Below are positions 1 through 7,043 of a stretch of DNA of 9,531 nucleotides, piece after piece. The notes beneath the pieces are model-generated. The model had not been told where the DNA came from, searched no databases, and saw only the letters and a list, made by a program, of their open reading frames with translations. The stretch comes from an uncultured Pelagibacteraceae bacterium (GTDB taxonomy: Bacteria > Pseudomonadota > Alphaproteobacteria > Pelagibacterales > Pelagibacteraceae), in NCBI GenBank assembly GCA_902531455.1, contig CACAEM010000021.1, positions 1-9,531 on the forward strand, written 5' to 3'. How positions within the stretch are numbered: the stretch's first letter is position 1; each line of letters opens with the position of its first letter. Both the position numbers and the translations under genes were made by a program.

Positions 1-74
1 AACCATTTAGATTCAACCGTTACGAGAAAGGTGAATTACACCCAACATCTAATAGTCCGTTTCCTTGGAGCTAA
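1..74 (+). CDS. 3' end of an upstream gene, possibly FAD-dependent oxidoreductase (partial)
   Basis: Reading from base 3, the plus strand gives 23 codons ending in TAA at 72-74. The peptide begins PFRFNRYEKGELH and ends SPFPWS. Codon choice (AGA, GAA, TTA, AAA, GGT) matches the neighbouring genes. The pattern F-R-F-x-R-Y/F-x-x-G resembles the C-terminal end of FAD-dependent amine oxidoreductases of the sarcosine oxidase beta / D-amino-acid dehydrogenase kind. That resemblance is from memory over a very short stretch, so the function is a guess. An oxidoreductase acting on N-methyl amino acids would fit next to a glutamine-synthetase-like gene and glxBCD. A second open frame (from base 1, stop at 85-87) exists but looks less protein-like. 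Confidence 0.5.
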   Translation, partial: PFRFNRYEKGELHPTSNSPFPWS

Positions 75-141
75 TTTATCTAAGTAGACAGATGTTTTTT
101 TTTCAGTTAACTTTTTGGTCTAAAAATTCTTAAGGGGGAAT

Positions 142-1611
142 ATGACTGATCTAGAGAAACATGTTAATCAACCGGGTAGAGCTAAACTAGTTAAACAAGT
201 TAGAGCTAAAATCAATGAACTAAAAATTGATTATATTTTTTTTCAATTCATTTCAGTAACTGGAAGAGTTGTTGGTAAAGGAATTCCTGCTGATCATTGG
301 GAAAGAACATGCGAAAAAGGTTTTCAATTAGTTTATGGAGCAACTGCTAATTTATTCTTAGATCGTCATAATAATTATATAGGATATGGTCCGGAGGCTA
401 AAGAATTGGTTGGAATACCAGATCCTGAAACTTTTTGCCAGTTACCTTGGGATAAAAAAGTTGCAAGAGTTTTTGTAACTTGTTTTAGAAATAGAGAAGA
501 AAGAGAAAATCCAGGTGGTCACTTAACATCTGATTGTAGAGGTAATTTAAGAATTATTGCTAAAGAATTTAAGAAAAAACACGGTTATCAACTAAGAGTT
601 GGAACTGAGCCAGAAATGATGTGGTTAACTAGAAATGATGATGGTACTCCAACAGGAAAAGGTTTTTCTAAACCATATTGTTATCACATAGATCAATTCG
701 AGTCTTTAAGACCAGTATTTATGAAAGTAATGGAATACGCAAGAGCTATGGGCTTTGATATGATTCAAGGTGATCATGAAGATGCTCCCGGTCAACTAGA
801 ACTAAACTGGATGTACGATGATGTTTTAAGAAATGCAGATAGATTATCTACTTACAGACAAATTTGTGCACAAGTGGCGAGAGAATTTAATTTAATTGCA
901 TGTTTTATGACAAAACCCTTTATGGGAGTTTCTGCTAGTGGTTGTCATACTAACATGTCTTTATGGACAGGTGGAAAGGACAAAGTAAATAAATTAGGTC
1001 ATAAATCTTTACCAGGCATGGACGAAGTTTTCAGTTATGTTGAAGGTGGTACTAATACTTTTATGCCAGACACTAAAGATGTACAGTTGCCAGGAAAAAT
1101 TGGTTTGAAATCTATTGGAGGTGTAATGAAACACTTGCCTGCATTAACAGCTATTGGTTCATCAACTGTTAACTCATACAGAAGACTTTGGGATCAAGGT
1201 TTTTGGGCACCGGTTTATGCAGATTGGGGATATCAAAACAGAACTTGTGGATTGAGAGTTTCTGCTCCAGGAAGATTTGAATACAGATCCGTAGACTCAA
1301 TGCATAATCCATATTTAATGGGAGCAAGTTTATTAAAAGCTTTTGATGATGGAATAACAAATAATATTGATCCTGGAAAACCTGAGTCTAGAAATATTTA
1401 TGAAGCTCAAAAAGCTGGAAAGAATGTTAAAAAATTACCTTTAAGTCTTGGAGAAGCGTTAGATAGATTGGCGGATGACAAAGTTATTCAATCTGCTATG
1501 CCAGATGAAATGTATAAAATTTTTCATTGGTATAAAAATGATGAGTGGGAGAGATTTTTAGGGGCAACAACTCAATGGGATCTAGATACTTATTTGGATT
1601 GTCTACCATAA
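142..1611 (+). CDS. Glutamine synthetase family protein, long GlnT/GMAS-like paralogue (489 aa)
   Basis: Predicted cytoplasmic ATP-dependent ligase that joins ammonia or an amine to the gamma-carboxyl of glutamate. The N-terminal beta-grasp domain covers roughly residues 15-115 and the catalytic domain 125-489. Visible active-site landmarks are the ExE pair (E156, E158), HEDAPGQLE (212-220, metal-binding glutamates), KPF (258-260), GCHTN (267-271), NSYRRL (344-349), NRT (366-368) and RFEYR (378-382) followed by NPYL. The usual HxH of the ATP site reads H269-T-N271, so the second histidine is Asn. Relative to the 441-aa paralogue in this window it has a longer N-terminus and an extra segment around 285-322. 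ATG 142 follows a strong purine site (AAGGGGG, 132-138). The gene begins the run into glxB, 22 bases downstream. The family is clear; whether the substrate is ammonia, methylamine or another amine is not. Confidence 0.88.
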   Translation: MTDLEKHVNQPGRAKLVKQVRAKINELKIDYIFFQFISVTGRVVGKGIPADHWERTCEKGFQLVYGATANLFLDRHNNYIGYGPEAKELVGIPDPETFCQLPWDKKVARVFVTCFRNREERENPGGHLTSDCRGNLRIIAKEFKKKHGYQLRVGTEPEMMWLTRNDDGTPTGKGFSKPYCYHIDQFESLRPVFMKVMEYARAMGFDMIQGDHEDAPGQLELNWMYDDVLRNADRLSTYRQICAQVAREFNLIACFMTKPFMGVSASGCHTNMSLWTGGKDKVNKLGHKSLPGMDEVFSYVEGGTNTFMPDTKDVQLPGKIGLKSIGGVMKHLPALTAIGSSTVNSYRRLWDQGFWAPVYADWGYQNRTCGLRVSAPGRFEYRSVDSMHNPYLMGASLLKAFDDGITNNIDPGKPESRNIYEAQKAGKNVKKLPLSLGEALDRLADDKVIQSAMPDEMYKIFHWYKNDEWERFLGATTQWDLDTYLDCLP

Positions 1612-1633
1612 GAAATTTTAGGAAGGAAAAAAT

Positions 1634-2575
1634 ATGTGCGGAATTGCGGGACTAATCCATAGAGGAAAATCTTCTGATGTAGGAAATGAATTACAGTTAA
1701 TGCTTCAAGCATTAAAACATAGAGGTCCTGACTCAACTGGATACGCTCTCTATGCAGATAATGATGGAGAAAATTTTATAATGAGATTTAAGGTTGGGGA
1801 AAATGTTGGAGAAGGAAGCACATCAGTTAATGAAGATGATAGTGTTTATGACAAAAGAAAAGAACTTGTCGACCAGATGCTAAAAAACCTTAATGCTACA
1901 GTAGTAAAAGAGGAAAAGTTAACTCCTTACTCTTACAGATATGAAATGAAATATGAACAGGATTTAATGGAGTTTTCAAAAAAAATTGAAAGCATAGAGA
2001 GTGTGGAGATATTGTCTATCGGTAAATCATTAGAATTAATCAAAGATCTAGGAGATGCTCAGGCAGTTTCTGAAAGATATGATCTAGCAAAAGTTAAAGG
2101 AACCCATGGTATTGGACATGCTAGAATGGCAACTGAATCTGGAGTAGATATTAAATCTGCTCATCCATTTTGGGGTTATCCTTTTAGTGATGTATCAGTT
2201 GTACACAACGGTCAACTTACAAACTATTGGAACAATAGAAGAGTGTTAGAGAATAAAGGTATGAGATTTATGTCTGAATGTGACTCTGAATTAATTGCAG
2301 TTTATTTAGCAGAAAAAATGAGAAATGGTGCATCTTTGGAAGAGGGTATGAAAGATAGTTTATCAGGCTTAGATGGTGTATTTACTTATTTTGTAGCAAC
2401 AAAAGATTCGTTGGGAATGGCAAAAGATACGATGGCTGCAAAACCATTAGTATTATACGAGTCTGATGATTTAGTAGCAATGGGTTCTGAGGAAATAGCT
2501 ATAAGATCTATTTTACCACAAGAGATAGACACATATGATCCATTTGATGGAGAGGTTAAGGTATGGCAAATTTAA
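1634..2575 (+). CDS. glxB: GlxB/MgsA: class II glutamine amidotransferase subunit of split glutamate synthase-like enzyme
   Basis: Supplies ammonia by hydrolysing glutamine (or a gamma-glutamyl amide) for a glutamate-synthase-like complex with GlxC and GlxD. It begins Met-Cys-Gly-Ile, so removal of Met1 exposes Cys2 as the N-terminal nucleophile, which fixes the start. Further Ntn-amidotransferase motifs are HRGPDSTG (29-36), GHARMATES (161-169), HNGQLTN (191-197) and CDSEL (216-220). The ~120-residue stretch between the first two motifs and the ending near DTYDPFDGEVKVW match my recollection of GlxB and N-methylglutamate synthase subunit A, and 313 aa is close to that family's size. AGGAAGG at 1620-1626 is a good ribosome site. 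Its last 13 bases overlap glxC. The choice between GlxB and MgsA depends on the pathway and cannot be settled from this protein. Confidence 0.9.
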   Translation: MCGIAGLIHRGKSSDVGNELQLMLQALKHRGPDSTGYALYADNDGENFIMRFKVGENVGEGSTSVNEDDSVYDKRKELVDQMLKNLNATVVKEEKLTPYSYRYEMKYEQDLMEFSKKIESIESVEILSIGKSLELIKDLGDAQAVSERYDLAKVKGTHGIGHARMATESGVDIKSAHPFWGYPFSDVSVVHNGQLTNYWNNRRVLENKGMRFMSECDSELIAVYLAEKMRNGASLEEGMKDSLSGLDGVFTYFVATKDSLGMAKDTMAAKPLVLYESDDLVAMGSEEIAIRSILPQEIDTYDPFDGEVKVWQI

Positions 2576-3417
2576 AAACAACTGAGAAAAAAACTAAAGC
2601 ACAATCAATGGGACTTCATACTGAAGTTCTAACAGGTAAAACTCAACAAAAATTTTTTAACCCTGATGAGGCAGAAAACTTTTACTATTGGGGAACTTAT
2701 GATGTTGATTTTAATAAAAGAATTGATCTTGATGTAAATGATCTAGACTGCAAAGAGACAAACAAAAAAATTGATGAACTTATGAGTCAAGGTTATGGAA
2801 CAATAGTTATAAAGAACCCGCAAGGAAAGCATAGTTTAGGTGTTGGGGTGTTAAATAAATTAAATTTAATATTTGAAGGAAGTTTGGGTTATTTTGGTGT
2901 TGGTTCTATTGATGGTCCAACGGTAAGAATTAATGGTAGAGTTGGATGGTCATGTGCAGAAAATATGATGGCAGGAAAAGTAGTAATAGAAAAAAATGCA
3001 GGTTCATGTTTTGGTGCAGCAGTTAGAGGTGGAGATTTAATATGTAAAGGTAGTGTTGGTGCTAGAACAGGAATTGATCAAAAAGGTGGAACGATTATTG
3101 TTGGTGGTGACGCTGGAGCATTTACTGGATTTATGATGCAAAGAGGAAGAATAATAATTTTAGGTAATGTCGGTATAAACCTTGGTGACTCTATGTACGA
3201 TGGAACAATTTATGTGGGTGGAAAAATTGGGTCATTTGGAAGTGATGCGGTTGAGTCGCCTATGACAAAAAGTGATGTGGATTGGATTAAAAGAAAACTT
3301 AAAGTAGCTGAGATAGGCGAAAATTTCAATGTTTCAAATATGACAAAAGTAGTTGCAGGTAAAAAACTATGGAATTACGACGCTTTAGAACCAACTGAGA
3401 AAAAAGGAGCAATTTAA
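2563..3417 (+). CDS. glxC: GlxC/MgsB: GXGXG-domain subunit of split glutamate synthase-like enzyme
   Basis: Counterpart of the C-terminal beta-helix (GXGXG) domain of glutamate synthase large chain, a structural domain linking the amidotransferase and FMN parts. Residues ~105-225 carry the glycine-spaced repeat, for example EGSLGYFGVG, GRVGWSCAENMMAG, GSVGARTG, GGDAGAFTGFMMQRG, GNVGINLGDSMYDG and GGKIGSFG. The preceding ~100 residues probably form the dock to its partners. At 284 aa it is somewhat longer than I expect for the core subunit, with a Lys/Thr-rich N-terminus and a tail of ~60 residues after the repeats. The start ATG lies inside the end of glxB, preceded by GGAGAGG at 2549-2555, and the stop TAA shares its last base with the glxD ATG, so translation of the three subunits is probably coupled. 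Confidence 0.88.
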   Translation: MANLKTTEKKTKAQSMGLHTEVLTGKTQQKFFNPDEAENFYYWGTYDVDFNKRIDLDVNDLDCKETNKKIDELMSQGYGTIVIKNPQGKHSLGVGVLNKLNLIFEGSLGYFGVGSIDGPTVRINGRVGWSCAENMMAGKVVIEKNAGSCFGAAVRGGDLICKGSVGARTGIDQKGGTIIVGGDAGAFTGFMMQRGRIIILGNVGINLGDSMYDGTIYVGGKIGSFGSDAVESPMTKSDVDWIKRKLKVAEIGENFNVSNMTKVVAGKKLWNYDALEPTEKKGAI

Positions 3418-4811
3418 TGGCAAGGAAAAAAAACGGAAAATCAAATGGTCATTCCAATGGGAATGGTGGAAATGAATTCTCAAAAAGAAATAAAAGTTTA
3501 TTAGGTTATAACGCTATATTTACACCAGAAGTAATCGACGACATTCATATTAAAGCTCAGTTAGGAAGATACCGAATGAGAGGTATGGCTCTAATGAAAA
3601 AAATTCCAACATTTGATGATTTAGTTTTTTTACCTGGTACCCTTACAAGATTTGTCATTGAAGGTTACAGAGAAAAGTGTGAAACAAAAACTATAATTGG
3701 TCCAAGATGTGAAAACCCGGTAGAATTAGATATACCAGTTTATATTACAGGTATGAGTTTTGGAGCTTTATCTTATGAAGCTAAAACAGCGCTTGCAAGA
3801 GGAGCAACTATGGCCGGTAGCGCAACATGTTCAGGTGAAGGTGGAATGATACCTGATGAAAGAAGATATTCAGAAAAATGGTACTATCAATGTATTCAAT
3901 CAAGATATGGATTTAATCCTCATCATGCTCAACTTGCTGATGGAATAGAAGTTTTCATTGGTCAAGGACAAAAAGTTGGAATGGGTGGTCACTTGATGGG
4001 TCAAAAAGTTACTGACCAAGTAGCAGAGATGAGATCATTACCAGCCGGTATTGATCAAAGGTCTCCTGCTAGACATCCTGATTGGTTAGGACCAGATGAT
4101 TTAGCTTTAAAAGTTCAAGAGCTAAGAGAGTTGACCAAAAATAAAGTTCCAATACAATTAAAACTTGGAGCAGCAAAAGTTTATGATGATGTTCGTATGG
4201 CAGCAAAATGTGATCCTGACTCTATTTATTTAGATGGTATGGAAGGTTCAACAGGCGCTGGTCCACACATCGCAGCAGCAAACACGGGTATACCTGGAAT
4301 AGCTGCGATCAGAGAAGCAAGAAGAGCAATAGATGATGTTGGAAAAACTGGAAAAGTAACTCTTATTTATGCCGGTGGAGTTAGAGATGGAGCTGACATG
4401 GCAAAGGCACTAGCTCTTGGAGCAGATGCTATCGCTATAGGTACTGGAGCTATGATTGCATTAAATTGTAATAAAGAAATTCCAGAGTCTAACTTTGAAA
4501 AAGAAATGGGAGTACCAGCAGGTCATTGTTATCACTGTCATACTGGTCGTTGCCCAGTAGGTGTTGCTACTCAAGATCCTAAGTTAAGAAAAAGACTAAA
4601 TCCAGATGAGGCAGCCCTTAGAGTATATAATTACTTACACACTATGACTTTAGAAGCACAATTATTAGCAAGAGCTTGCGGTAAAACTAATATCCATTCA
4701 TTAGAGCCTGAAGATATGGCAGCTTTAACAATGGAAGCTTCTGCTTTAGCAAAAGTACCTCTATCTGGTACAAACCATACAGTTGGAGTAGATGATTTTC
4801 ATAAAATATAA
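3417..4811 (+). CDS. glxD: GlxD/MgsC: FMN and Fe-S glutamate synthase domain subunit
   Basis: Catalytic subunit: equivalent to the FMN-binding TIM-barrel domain of glutamate synthase, which would aminate a 2-oxo acid or, in N-methylglutamate synthase, transfer methylamine to glutamate. Motifs in order are PVYITGMSFGALS (107-119), GSATCSGEGG (134-143), LKLGAAKVYDDVRMAAK (248-264), DGMEGSTGAGPH (273-284), YAGGVRDGADMAKALALGAD (318-337, flavin phosphate region) and CYHCHTGRCPVG (371-382). Cys371, Cys374 and Cys379 are the probable 3Fe-4S ligands. The sequence recalls the rhizobial GlxD branch more than MgsC, an impression that needs a tree. Residues 1-25 form a Lys/Asn/Gly/Ser-rich, probably disordered tail. 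Length (464 aa) is normal. The ATG overlaps the glxC stop by one base. Confidence 0.92.
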   Translation: MARKKNGKSNGHSNGNGGNEFSKRNKSLLGYNAIFTPEVIDDIHIKAQLGRYRMRGMALMKKIPTFDDLVFLPGTLTRFVIEGYREKCETKTIIGPRCENPVELDIPVYITGMSFGALSYEAKTALARGATMAGSATCSGEGGMIPDERRYSEKWYYQCIQSRYGFNPHHAQLADGIEVFIGQGQKVGMGGHLMGQKVTDQVAEMRSLPAGIDQRSPARHPDWLGPDDLALKVQELRELTKNKVPIQLKLGAAKVYDDVRMAAKCDPDSIYLDGMEGSTGAGPHIAAANTGIPGIAAIREARRAIDDVGKTGKVTLIYAGGVRDGADMAKALALGADAIAIGTGAMIALNCNKEIPESNFEKEMGVPAGHCYHCHTGRCPVGVATQDPKLRKRLNPDEAALRVYNYLHTMTLEAQLLARACGKTNIHSLEPEDMAALTMEASALAKVPLSGTNHTVGVDDFHKI

Positions 4812-4813
4812 TA

Positions 4814-5221
4814 ATGCCAAAGAAAAAAACTAAAAAATCGAGCAAAAAAATAATTAAAGGACAGCTAGGTAAAAAGAAAGAGACCGCTCGAGAAAAGATG
4901 ATAGGTCAAACTATTGGTTATAGATATGACGTAAATTTATTACCAGACTATTCTAGAATAACCCCATTCTTAAAAAAATATATTGAAGCAATGGGTTGGG
5001 ATGATTTAAATTGGTTAGAAGATGTTCATATGGGTTATGAAGAAGATAGACCCGCAGTTTTTGATAGAAATGCAAATGGATGGGTCACCATTCCAAAAAA
5101 AATTAAATTACCAAATAACCAACAAGATAGAGACATGATTGCACGAGAACTATTGGTTAAATTTCAAATGTCTCCAAATCACCCTTTAGTAGATTTAAAA
5201 AAAGCATATCGAAAATTTTAG
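4814..5221 (+). CDS. Uncharacterised 135-aa basic protein coupled to glxD
   Basis: I do not recognise this family. The start lies 2 bases after the glxD stop with no clear Shine-Dalgarno sequence, which suggests translational coupling and an operon-linked role. Residues 1-28 are very Lys-rich (MPKKKTKKSSKKIIKGQLG and onward) and probably disordered. Residues ~35-135 look folded: NLLPDYSRITPFLKKYIEAMGW, then WLEDVHMGYEEDRPAVFD, then a helix-like RDMIARELLVKFQMSP and a basic end KKAYRKF. There is no signal peptide, membrane span, Cys motif or recognisable catalytic motif. Met29 could be an alternative start that removes the lysine tail. The position directly after the three synthase subunits makes an accessory or assembly protein for that complex a reasonable but untested idea. 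Confidence 0.8.
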   Translation: MPKKKTKKSSKKIIKGQLGKKKETAREKMIGQTIGYRYDVNLLPDYSRITPFLKKYIEAMGWDDLNWLEDVHMGYEEDRPAVFDRNANGWVTIPKKIKLPNNQQDRDMIARELLVKFQMSPNHPLVDLKKAYRKF

Positions 5222-5280
5222 AATCGCCAGCAATTTATATATATCTATAGTTGTAATATTGTAAATTTGCATTGAAATAA

Positions 5281-5308
5281 TTGTTTTATTTAAGATTGAT
5301 CCGATAAT
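5281..5308 (+). promoter_or_regulatory. Candidate sigma70-type promoter for amt
   Basis: TTGTTT (5281-5286) and GATAAT (5303-5308) are 16 bases apart. The -10 matches the consensus at five of six positions, the -35 only at three. The site lies in the only sizeable gap of the cluster (5222-5355), about 48 bases before the amt ATG. In DNA this AT-rich such matches arise by chance, and TTGATC/TAATAT (5296-5323) is an alternative. Confidence 0.3.
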
Positions 5309-5332
5309 TCGAAATAATAATATTAAAATAAT

Positions 5333-5344
5333 TTGTTTAAACAA
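5333..5344. promoter_or_regulatory. Perfect 12-bp palindrome before amt, possible operator
   Basis: TTGTTTAAACAA is a perfect inverted repeat ending two bases before the amt ribosome site. Its location between the candidate promoter and the start codon would suit a repressor site or a small RNA structure. AT-rich DNA produces such palindromes by chance, and only one copy was noticed. Confidence 0.25.
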
Positions 5345-5346
5345 TT

Positions 5347-5351
5347 GGAGG
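5347..5351 (+). promoter_or_regulatory. Ribosome binding site of amt
   Basis: GGAGG lies four bases before ATG 5356 and fixes the amt start. The spacer is short but acceptable, and the core is one of the best in the window. Confidence 0.75.
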
Positions 5352-5355
5352 TTAA

Positions 5356-6756
5356 ATGACTGACGAACTAGGTGCATTGACAACCATATTCACAGAATTT
5401 TACTATTGGATAACAGTAGTACTTATGTTTCTTATCCATGTAGGATTCTGTATGTATGAAGTTGGAGCTTCCCGATACAAACATCATCAACATACATTAA
5501 TGAAAAACACAATGCTGATACCTTTAGTAACAGTAACTTGGTTTTTATTTGGTTGGTGGATTTATTGGGCATTTCCAACTGGGCCAGGTCTTGCACCATC
5601 AATAATGAATGAAAGCGCAGCGCTGATTACAGATGACTCAGCTTTTAGTGCTAAGTGGTATCTACCAAATAGTGAATTGATGGCAGTAAACTTAGGAGAT
5701 CATATTAGCGGAGTATTTTGGGCTGCATTTTTATTATTCTCATGGACAGCAGCTTCGATAGTGTCAGGTGCTGTGATTGAAAGAATTACAACTTTTGCTT
5801 TTGGAATTCTTGCAATTGCGATTGGATCTGTATTTTGGAGTATAGATGCTGCATGGGGATGGCACTTTGACGGATGGATGTTGAAAATACTCGGTTACCA
5901 TGATGCTTATGCCTCAGGTGTAATTCACGCAGTGGCCGGTGGATTTGCTTTAGGGGTACTTGCTGTTTTAGGACCAAGAATTGGAAAATTTTCATCAAGT
6001 GGTGAACCTAGAAACATAGGACCAAGAAATCCTTGGTTAGTAACTGTTGGATTATTCTTAATTTATACAGGTTTTTGGGGATTTTATGCTGCTTGTAATA
6101 TTCCAATTTATGATCTTGGACCTGAGTATGGCATGGAAGGTGTGACCTACTTTACTGCAACCACAATTTATGTAACGCCAACCACACTTAGTGGGATAAC
6201 AATGAACTTTTTAATGTCTCTCTCAGGAGGATTATTAGCAGGTTATGTTGTTTCCAAAGGTGACCCTTTCTGGACTTACTCAAGTGGTTTAGCTGGAATA
6301 ATCTGTGCTTCTGCAGGAAATGACCTATATCATCCAATACAATCTTTGATAATTGGAATGATTGGTGTCGTTATAGCTTACAAAATGCATTACTGGGTTG
6401 AACGTAGGTTCAAAATTGATGATGCAGTTGGAGCAGTAGCAGTTCATGGTTACGCTGGGTTTGCAGGACTTGTGATATGTGGTTTTGTATTAAATGGATA
6501 CCCTTCTTCAGGATACAGTGTTGGCGCTATGTGGGATGGAACCACATATGCTGCAATAAATCCTTTAGGAATGTTCATAGGTGCAATAATCATGTTCTTT
6601 GTTCTTGGAATGATCCCAGGCTATATTATAGCTAGAGTGTTAAATGGTCTTGGCAAACTCAGAATCCCAAGGGAAGTTGAGTTAGCTGGTTTAGACTATC
6701 AAATAATGGAGGAAGCAAAAGAAGATGAACGCACTGTTGCTTCTTCAAGTAGTTAA
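5356..6756 (+). CDS. amt: Divergent ammonium/methylammonium transporter (Amt family)
   Basis: Inner-membrane channel-like transporter for ammonium or methylammonium. The 466 residues contain about 11 hydrophobic segments between ~15 and 430 and a charged cytoplasmic tail (RIPREVELAGLDYQ, then MEEAKEDER). Family landmarks are present: GAVIERITTF (138-147), HDAYASGVIHAVAG (182-195) with D183 and the first pore His H191, the SSGLAGIICASAG region (309-321), and DDAVGAVAVHGYAGFAG (355-371) with the second pore His H364. The usual GWFGFNAG signature reads GFWGFYAA (239-246), so the position of the inner gate Phe appears to be Trp. Amt genes are usually followed by a PII gene (glnK); here a 75-aa membrane protein follows 11 bases downstream. 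The family is clear; ammonium versus methylammonium preference is open. Confidence 0.93.
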   Translation: MTDELGALTTIFTEFYYWITVVLMFLIHVGFCMYEVGASRYKHHQHTLMKNTMLIPLVTVTWFLFGWWIYWAFPTGPGLAPSIMNESAALITDDSAFSAKWYLPNSELMAVNLGDHISGVFWAAFLLFSWTAASIVSGAVIERITTFAFGILAIAIGSVFWSIDAAWGWHFDGWMLKILGYHDAYASGVIHAVAGGFALGVLAVLGPRIGKFSSSGEPRNIGPRNPWLVTVGLFLIYTGFWGFYAACNIPIYDLGPEYGMEGVTYFTATTIYVTPTTLSGITMNFLMSLSGGLLAGYVVSKGDPFWTYSSGLAGIICASAGNDLYHPIQSLIIGMIGVVIAYKMHYWVERRFKIDDAVGAVAVHGYAGFAGLVICGFVLNGYPSSGYSVGAMWDGTTYAAINPLGMFIGAIIMFFVLGMIPGYIIARVLNGLGKLRIPREVELAGLDYQIMEEAKEDERTVASSSS

Positions 6757-6762
6757 AGGAGG
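6755..6762 (+). promoter_or_regulatory. Strong ribosome binding site of the 75-aa membrane protein gene
   Basis: AAAGGAGG is five bases before ATG 6768. It is the most complete Shine-Dalgarno sequence seen in the window and argues that this small gene is real and well translated. Confidence 0.75.
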
Positions 6763-6767
6763 ATAAT

Positions 6768-6995
6768 ATGGCTACAGTATCTAATTGGATAGATCACTTA
6801 AATAAACCTGCAGAAGATGTCGTAGGTGCTATTTATCCTGGAGTAGGATCAGAAGGTATATTGGTCCTTATACTTGCAGTTATTTGGATAGGTTGGACTG
6901 TTGTAAGCTCAAAACAAGAAAGTGATAAACTTTCTAAGCTTGCAAGAAAAAGACCAAGCTCAAATGCATGGAAAAGTAATATAACTGACGGATAA
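6768..6995 (+). CDS. Small single-span membrane protein downstream of amt (75 aa)
   Basis: Family not recognised. Residues 1-27 are soluble and slightly acidic (WIDHLNKPAEDVVGAIYPG), residues ~29-47 form one hydrophobic span (ILVLILAVIWIGWTVV), and the rest is basic and polar (SDKLSKLARKRPSSNAW), placing the C-terminus in the cytoplasm by the positive-inside rule. There is no cleavable signal site. It starts 11 bases after amt behind a very strong ribosome site and is followed by a strong hairpin, so it is probably the last gene of the amt transcript. Its place is where glnK normally sits, which makes a regulator or auxiliary subunit of Amt plausible, but nothing in the sequence proves interaction. 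Confidence 0.82.
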   Translation: MATVSNWIDHLNKPAEDVVGAIYPGVGSEGILVLILAVIWIGWTVVSSKQESDKLSKLARKRPSSNAWKSNITDG

Positions 6996-7006
6996 ATAAA
7001 TAGTAA

Positions 7007-7036
7007 TAGGGGCGCAAAATTTTATTTGCGCCCTTA
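7007..7036 (+). terminator. GC-rich hairpin after amt and the 75-aa gene, probable terminator or RNA-stabilising stem
   Basis: TAGGGGCGCAAA (7007-7018) pairs with TTTGCGCCCTTA (7025-7036) around a six-base loop, giving a 12-bp stem with one G-U pair. This is by far the most GC-rich and stable stem noticed. It lies 11 bases after the 75-aa gene stop. A long U-run is missing downstream (GATTAAAAT follows), so it could be a leaky terminator or a 3'-end protector instead of a full stop. Confidence 0.6.
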
Positions 7037-7043
7037 GATTAAA

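Noticed and set aside
1..87. Alternative reading of the left edge in frame 1, stopping at TAG 85-87.
   Set aside because: Frame 3 gives a more protein-like peptide with codon use matching the neighbours; the frame 1 peptide has no recognisable pattern.
44..103. Possible terminator or attenuator: AACATCT (44-50) can pair with AGATGTT (90-96), with an inner stem 64-69/79-84, followed by a run of T to 103.
   Set aside because: The left arm lies inside the likely coding end of the upstream gene, the stem is AU-rich with bulges, and no riboswitch consensus (including the glutamine-binding glnA type) was recognised.
1169..1360. Minus-strand open frame within the first synthetase gene.
   Set aside because: It overlaps conserved catalytic codons of the plus-strand gene and encodes no recognisable product. 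The same holds for minus-strand frames at 5195-5383, 5786-5998 and 7336-7560.
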